NCBI GenBank assembly: GCA_964384625.1
Contig: CAYLNH010000152.1
Location: 1-16,856, forward strand
Source of the DNA: CAYLNH01 sp964384625
GTDB taxonomy: Bacteria; Verrucomicrobiota; Lentisphaeria; JABSQK01
Direction of reading: 5' to 3'
DNA length: 16,856 nt
The first letter of the stretch is position 1, and each line of letters starts with the position of its first letter. A program made the position numbers and the translations under genes. The notes under the pieces are model-generated. The model was not told the origin of the DNA. It searched no databases and saw only the letters and a list, made by a program, of their open reading frames with translations. Positions 15,501 through 16,856 of this stretch are shown here, piece after piece.

Positions 15501-16354
15501 CCGGCGACCAGGACGGCCGCGTGACCGAACTGCACGGATTGGACACGGTGCAGAAGCTGAAGGAGTCGACGCTGACGATCACCGAGAATGATGCCGCGAC
15601 CGTAGCCAAGGCGCTGCAGAAGTATGAAGCGGCGCAGCAGCGCGGCGGCGTGTTGTACGTTCAGCGGCCGCCGACAGCATTGGGTCAGGAACTGGCCGTT
15701 GTTGAACAACAGGTTGACAGGACCCGCTCGTGGCAGGCCCAGCTCGGCTGGGACGAAACCCACCTCTATCTGCGCTTCGGCGTCGTCGGGCCATCGCCGC
15801 TGGTCAACAGCATGCAGGATCCCTCGCTCATCTTCAAAGGCGGCAACCTGATGGATGTGCAATTGGCGACCAACGCCAACGCCGACAGCAAGCGCCGGAA
15901 GCCGGCGCCGGGTGATGTGCGCTTGCTGGTCAGCCGGCGGCCCGACGGCAAAGCGGTCGCCGTCCTGCTGCGGCCGAAGGTTGCCCGGTTCAAGGGCGAG
16001 CCGATAGTGTTGAAATCGCCGACCGGCACCGAGAGCTTCGATTCGATCAAGGAGATCGAAGGCGTCAGCATCAAGGTCGGGCCGCTTTACGAGAAGAAGG
16101 GGCGAAAGAAAGTGAAGGTGAAGAACGCCTTTCTCGCCGTCGCCAAGGTCCCCCTGAAAGCGTTGGGCTGGAAACCGGTCAGCGGCCAGACCATTCGCGC
16201 GGACATCGGCTATATCTTCGGTAACGCCACCGGCAGCGACGCCTCGCTGCGCAGCTACTGGCACAACAACAGTTTCACCGCGAACGTCGTCGACGACGTC
16301 CCGCATGAAAGCCGGTTGGAGCCCCAGCACTGGGGCACGGCCGTGGTGGAGTAG
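12548..16354 (+). CDS. Giant secreted CBM9-like / FlgD-like / beta-propeller protein
   Basis: The 1268-residue product opens with a signal peptide (about 1-22, ending SSLTA). Residues about 35-268 form a CBM9/DOMON-like sandwich: GKVKIDGKLDDWD, a middle WNGDSCQVRLVID and an end GFTFEYRIPWTAL. Residues about 288-352 match the FlgD-type Ig domain (LRYELPKAGQVSLGIYD to GTYRVRG). Residues about 390-1000 carry propeller repeats of NHL type (IGPDGALYAL, IAVDAKGRIYI, CAVDAKGRLWVAE, MAVADPENDGIYTL). An insert, DANNDQKVSPDE (790-801), fits an EF-hand calcium loop. Residues about 1040-1268 look like a second CBM9-like domain (LGWDETHLYLRF, AVAKVPLKALGW). No catalytic motif is recognised, so binding or display of glycans outside the cell is the likely role. 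AGGAGAG (12533-12539) overlaps the regulator's stop codon and sets the start, implying co-transcription with the regulator. Confidence 0.85.
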   Translation: MQFRRICLCLFLLGWCMSSLTAKEINPRFGFIARQFIVPAPGKVKIDGKLDDWDLSGAVESFPSFHERNKRSGKLAMMYDKDAFYIAGEVTDESPLMNRHDPDANPEKVWNGDSCQVRLVIDRTKTYPVNYNKFKKSDHGQDVLVHLLLWYYTDGKRPGLQLRRDMDYKLPQNWGEHGMVTPDGFDAVYVMWENKKGFTFEYRIPWTALEAPNPPKAGDVVAGTTQFNWSRPDGLAISKGGYARNIVSAGGFPFQTTDVWGKFVFARHGQLPEASARVVDPNQKKEMPTPLKLRYELPKAGQVSLGIYDQKNVLRRQLLAEVNQDTAGAHEIAWDGLDSKKQPLPAGTYRVRGIVSDPIKERFVLAVHNAGTPPYKTDDGTGGWGADHGEPTTVAAAGDKMLLAWSIAESGWGIIRTDLDGDKQWGTKHPAAYLAVWGERFFAAGGHGNKAGGHVRIYELKDARPVTFEGGASDVEAPEGAEKTPTTGLAASRDLLYVAYGAANVIGVHSPKTGKLQKTIKLEAPGRLTIGPDGALYALSNGTTVVRIKDKPEVIKEGLEAAVGIAVDAKGRIYITQGGAKQNVLVIDGKRTRSIGKAGGRPRRGRFEPQGLLEPGGCAVDAKGRLWVAETLDRPKRISVWNTTTGKLVNQYFGGSAYFGWAWIDPKNPTEAFCHTCIWKINLDTGEKGIISTHWRRNDPNEPPPHNPGGYAGHFRVVTAANGAQFGWGQAGRSRATILYMRDGDLLKPVVGQVDRSYPALKPLWERLQAKWDKARIRKHHRPGKLFWQDANNDQKVSPDEVSEKGFRISWVTPDLTLWDESGSKLSPVRFDGKRPVYDLSKIKSIGARGNQGNTTGMAVADPENDGIYTLSPGSSHAFAKWKEGGKLLWSVGSQLNWKKALAQPPMQAGDFWGMTNILGVAGDFTGVSTYFGGYHLFTRDGIYVAMVMRPSSAPGGLGFDMTASECLTGQLVKPEGMNRYFLCAGDQDGRVTELHGLDTVQKLKESTLTITENDAATVAKALQKYEAAQQRGGVLYVQRPPTALGQELAVVEQQVDRTRSWQAQLGWDETHLYLRFGVVGPSPLVNSMQDPSLIFKGGNLMDVQLATNANADSKRRKPAPGDVRLLVSRRPDGKAVAVLLRPKVARFKGEPIVLKSPTGTESFDSIKEIEGVSIKVGPLYEKKGRKKVKVKNAFLAVAKVPLKALGWKPVSGQTIRADIGYIFGNATGSDASLRSYWHNNSFTANVVDDVPHESRLEPQHWGTAVVE

Positions 16355-16612
16355 ACCATGAAATGGTTGCAGAACCATCCCATGGAGTGTTGGAGTAGTG
16401 GATTGTTGGAGTGGTGCAGGAGAATGAGTTGCGGCTCAAAAGGATATGGCCGGAAACGCAAAACGCGGTTCGGCAGAGGCGCACTTCTGTTGCTGTCCTC
16501 TGAGCTCAGACCCGTCATTTTTACCCCGGCAACTGCGGGGCCATTCTTCCATCATTCCATGTTCGCCGCGCCAAAGCCAAGGGCGACGGCGGGCACTCCG
16601 TCATCCCGTGGG
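16355..16612. other. Intergenic region with imperfect inverted and direct repeats
   Basis: No separate gene is supported, although the frame of the next gene happens to stay open back to an ATG at 16358. It holds a hairpin ATGGTT-GCAG-AACCAT (16363-16378) just after the previous stop. TGTTGGAGT occurs twice (16388-16396 and 16404-16412). A 21-base segment at 16381-16401 pairs imperfectly (16 of 21) with the inverted segment at 16541-16561. There is also a 12-bp palindrome TCTGAGCTCAGA (16499-16510) and a CCCCG/CGGGG hairpin (16524-16540). Confidence 0.5.
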
Positions 16613-16617
16613 ATGAC
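16600..16617 (+). promoter_or_regulatory. Hairpin covering the predicted start codon
   Basis: GTCATCCC-GT-GGGATGAC is an 8-bp perfect inverted repeat with a 2-base centre (7 pairs if the loop opens to 4 bases). Its 3' arm contains the ATG at 16613-16615. If formed in mRNA it would hide the start codon, so it could affect translation. An in-frame GTG at 16619 lies just outside it. Confidence 0.35.
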
Positions 16618-16856
16618 TGTGAAATGGCTACTGCTGCTGAGCATGTTTGTTCAGTCCGTCATGTTTGCCGGGCCGATGGAGAAGGGCCAATGGTCCGCAC
16701 GCAAGCCGGTCGTCAAAGACGGCAAGGCCGCCGACTGGGCGGCCGCGCCGGAGTTCCTGAAGTGGCGTGAAGGCGACAAGGAGACCGATGGTTTCGACGG
16801 CGATGTATTAATCCGGCATGCAAATAGGCGACACTCGTCATGCTGCTGCATATGCG
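16613..16856 (+). CDS. Start of a second secreted CBM9-like protein (truncated by window edge)
   Basis: The frame is open from ATG 16613 to the right edge (81 complete codons). It starts MTVKWLLLLSMFVQSVMFAG, a convincing signal peptide, followed by KPVVKDGKAADWAAAPEFLKW (residues 32-52). The DGK-x-x-DW pattern is the same opening as the CBM9-like domain of the preceding 1268-residue protein (KIDGKLDDWD), so the two are probably related and co-transcribed. A GTG at 16619 is an alternative start, giving the more typical MKWLLLLS. The frame continues upstream to 16358, but those residues look non-coding. The last 16 or so codons (from about 16808, LIRHANRRHSSCCCI) no longer look like a beta-sandwich, which may reflect a junction or frameshift near the edge. 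Confidence 0.6.
   Translation, partial: MTVKWLLLLSMFVQSVMFAGPMEKGQWSARKPVVKDGKAADWAAAPEFLKWREGDKETDGFDGDVLIRHANRRHSSCCCIC

Noticed and set aside
16358..16612. In-frame upstream extension of the 16613 gene
   Set aside because: The frame is open, but its residues are irregular, it passes through repeats and palindromes, and it would bury a clear signal peptide.

Overview
This GC-rich window most resembles the genome of a PVC-group bacterium, with Lentisphaerota or Kiritimatiellota as the best guess and Planctomycetota possible. Four things point that way: a prepilin-like protein with the FTLIELLV helix and a Cys-x-x-Asn-x-Arg-Gln segment after it; a GntR/LacI-type chimeric regulator; very large secreted sugar-binding and beta-propeller proteins; and intergenic GC-rich hairpin repeats next to a REP-type transposase. 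The placement rests on family recognition only; no rRNA or marker gene is present.

Layout. Bases 1-510 hold no supportable gene but several hairpins and an AT-rich leader with a TATAAT box. An ECF-type sigma factor (511-1050) is followed by an atypical, N-terminally shortened MurF-like ligase (1300-2658). A convergent minus-strand pair comes next: a secreted SGNH esterase (2770-3876), preceded in transcription order by a secreted 663-residue protein that may be a glycoside hydrolase (4055-6046). A nested inverted repeat lies between these two. A REP-associated IS200-like transposase (6473-6919) sits inside mirror-image compound repeat arms (6185-7090). Two minus-strand genes follow: a prepilin-like protein (7192-8073) and a five-bladed-propeller, GH32/43-like protein without a signal peptide (8235-9782). 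A zinc-ribbon membrane protein (9919-10530) is divergent from the latter.

The last third looks like a regulated polysaccharide-related locus. A small VOC protein (10906-11268) is divergent from a GntR-LacI regulator (11419-12534), and a near-perfect inverted repeat lies between their starts. The regulator is followed after 13 bases by a 1268-residue secreted CBM9-like/FlgD-like/propeller/EF-hand/CBM9-like protein (12548-16354). A second CBM9-like secreted protein begins at 16613 and runs off the right edge.

Taken together, the window suggests glycan sensing and breakdown: secreted esterase and hydrolase candidates, carbohydrate-binding propeller proteins and a sugar-type repressor. The unrelated passengers are the sigma factor, the Mur ligase and the transposable repeat element. 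No CRISPR array, tRNA, rRNA or recognised defence system was seen.
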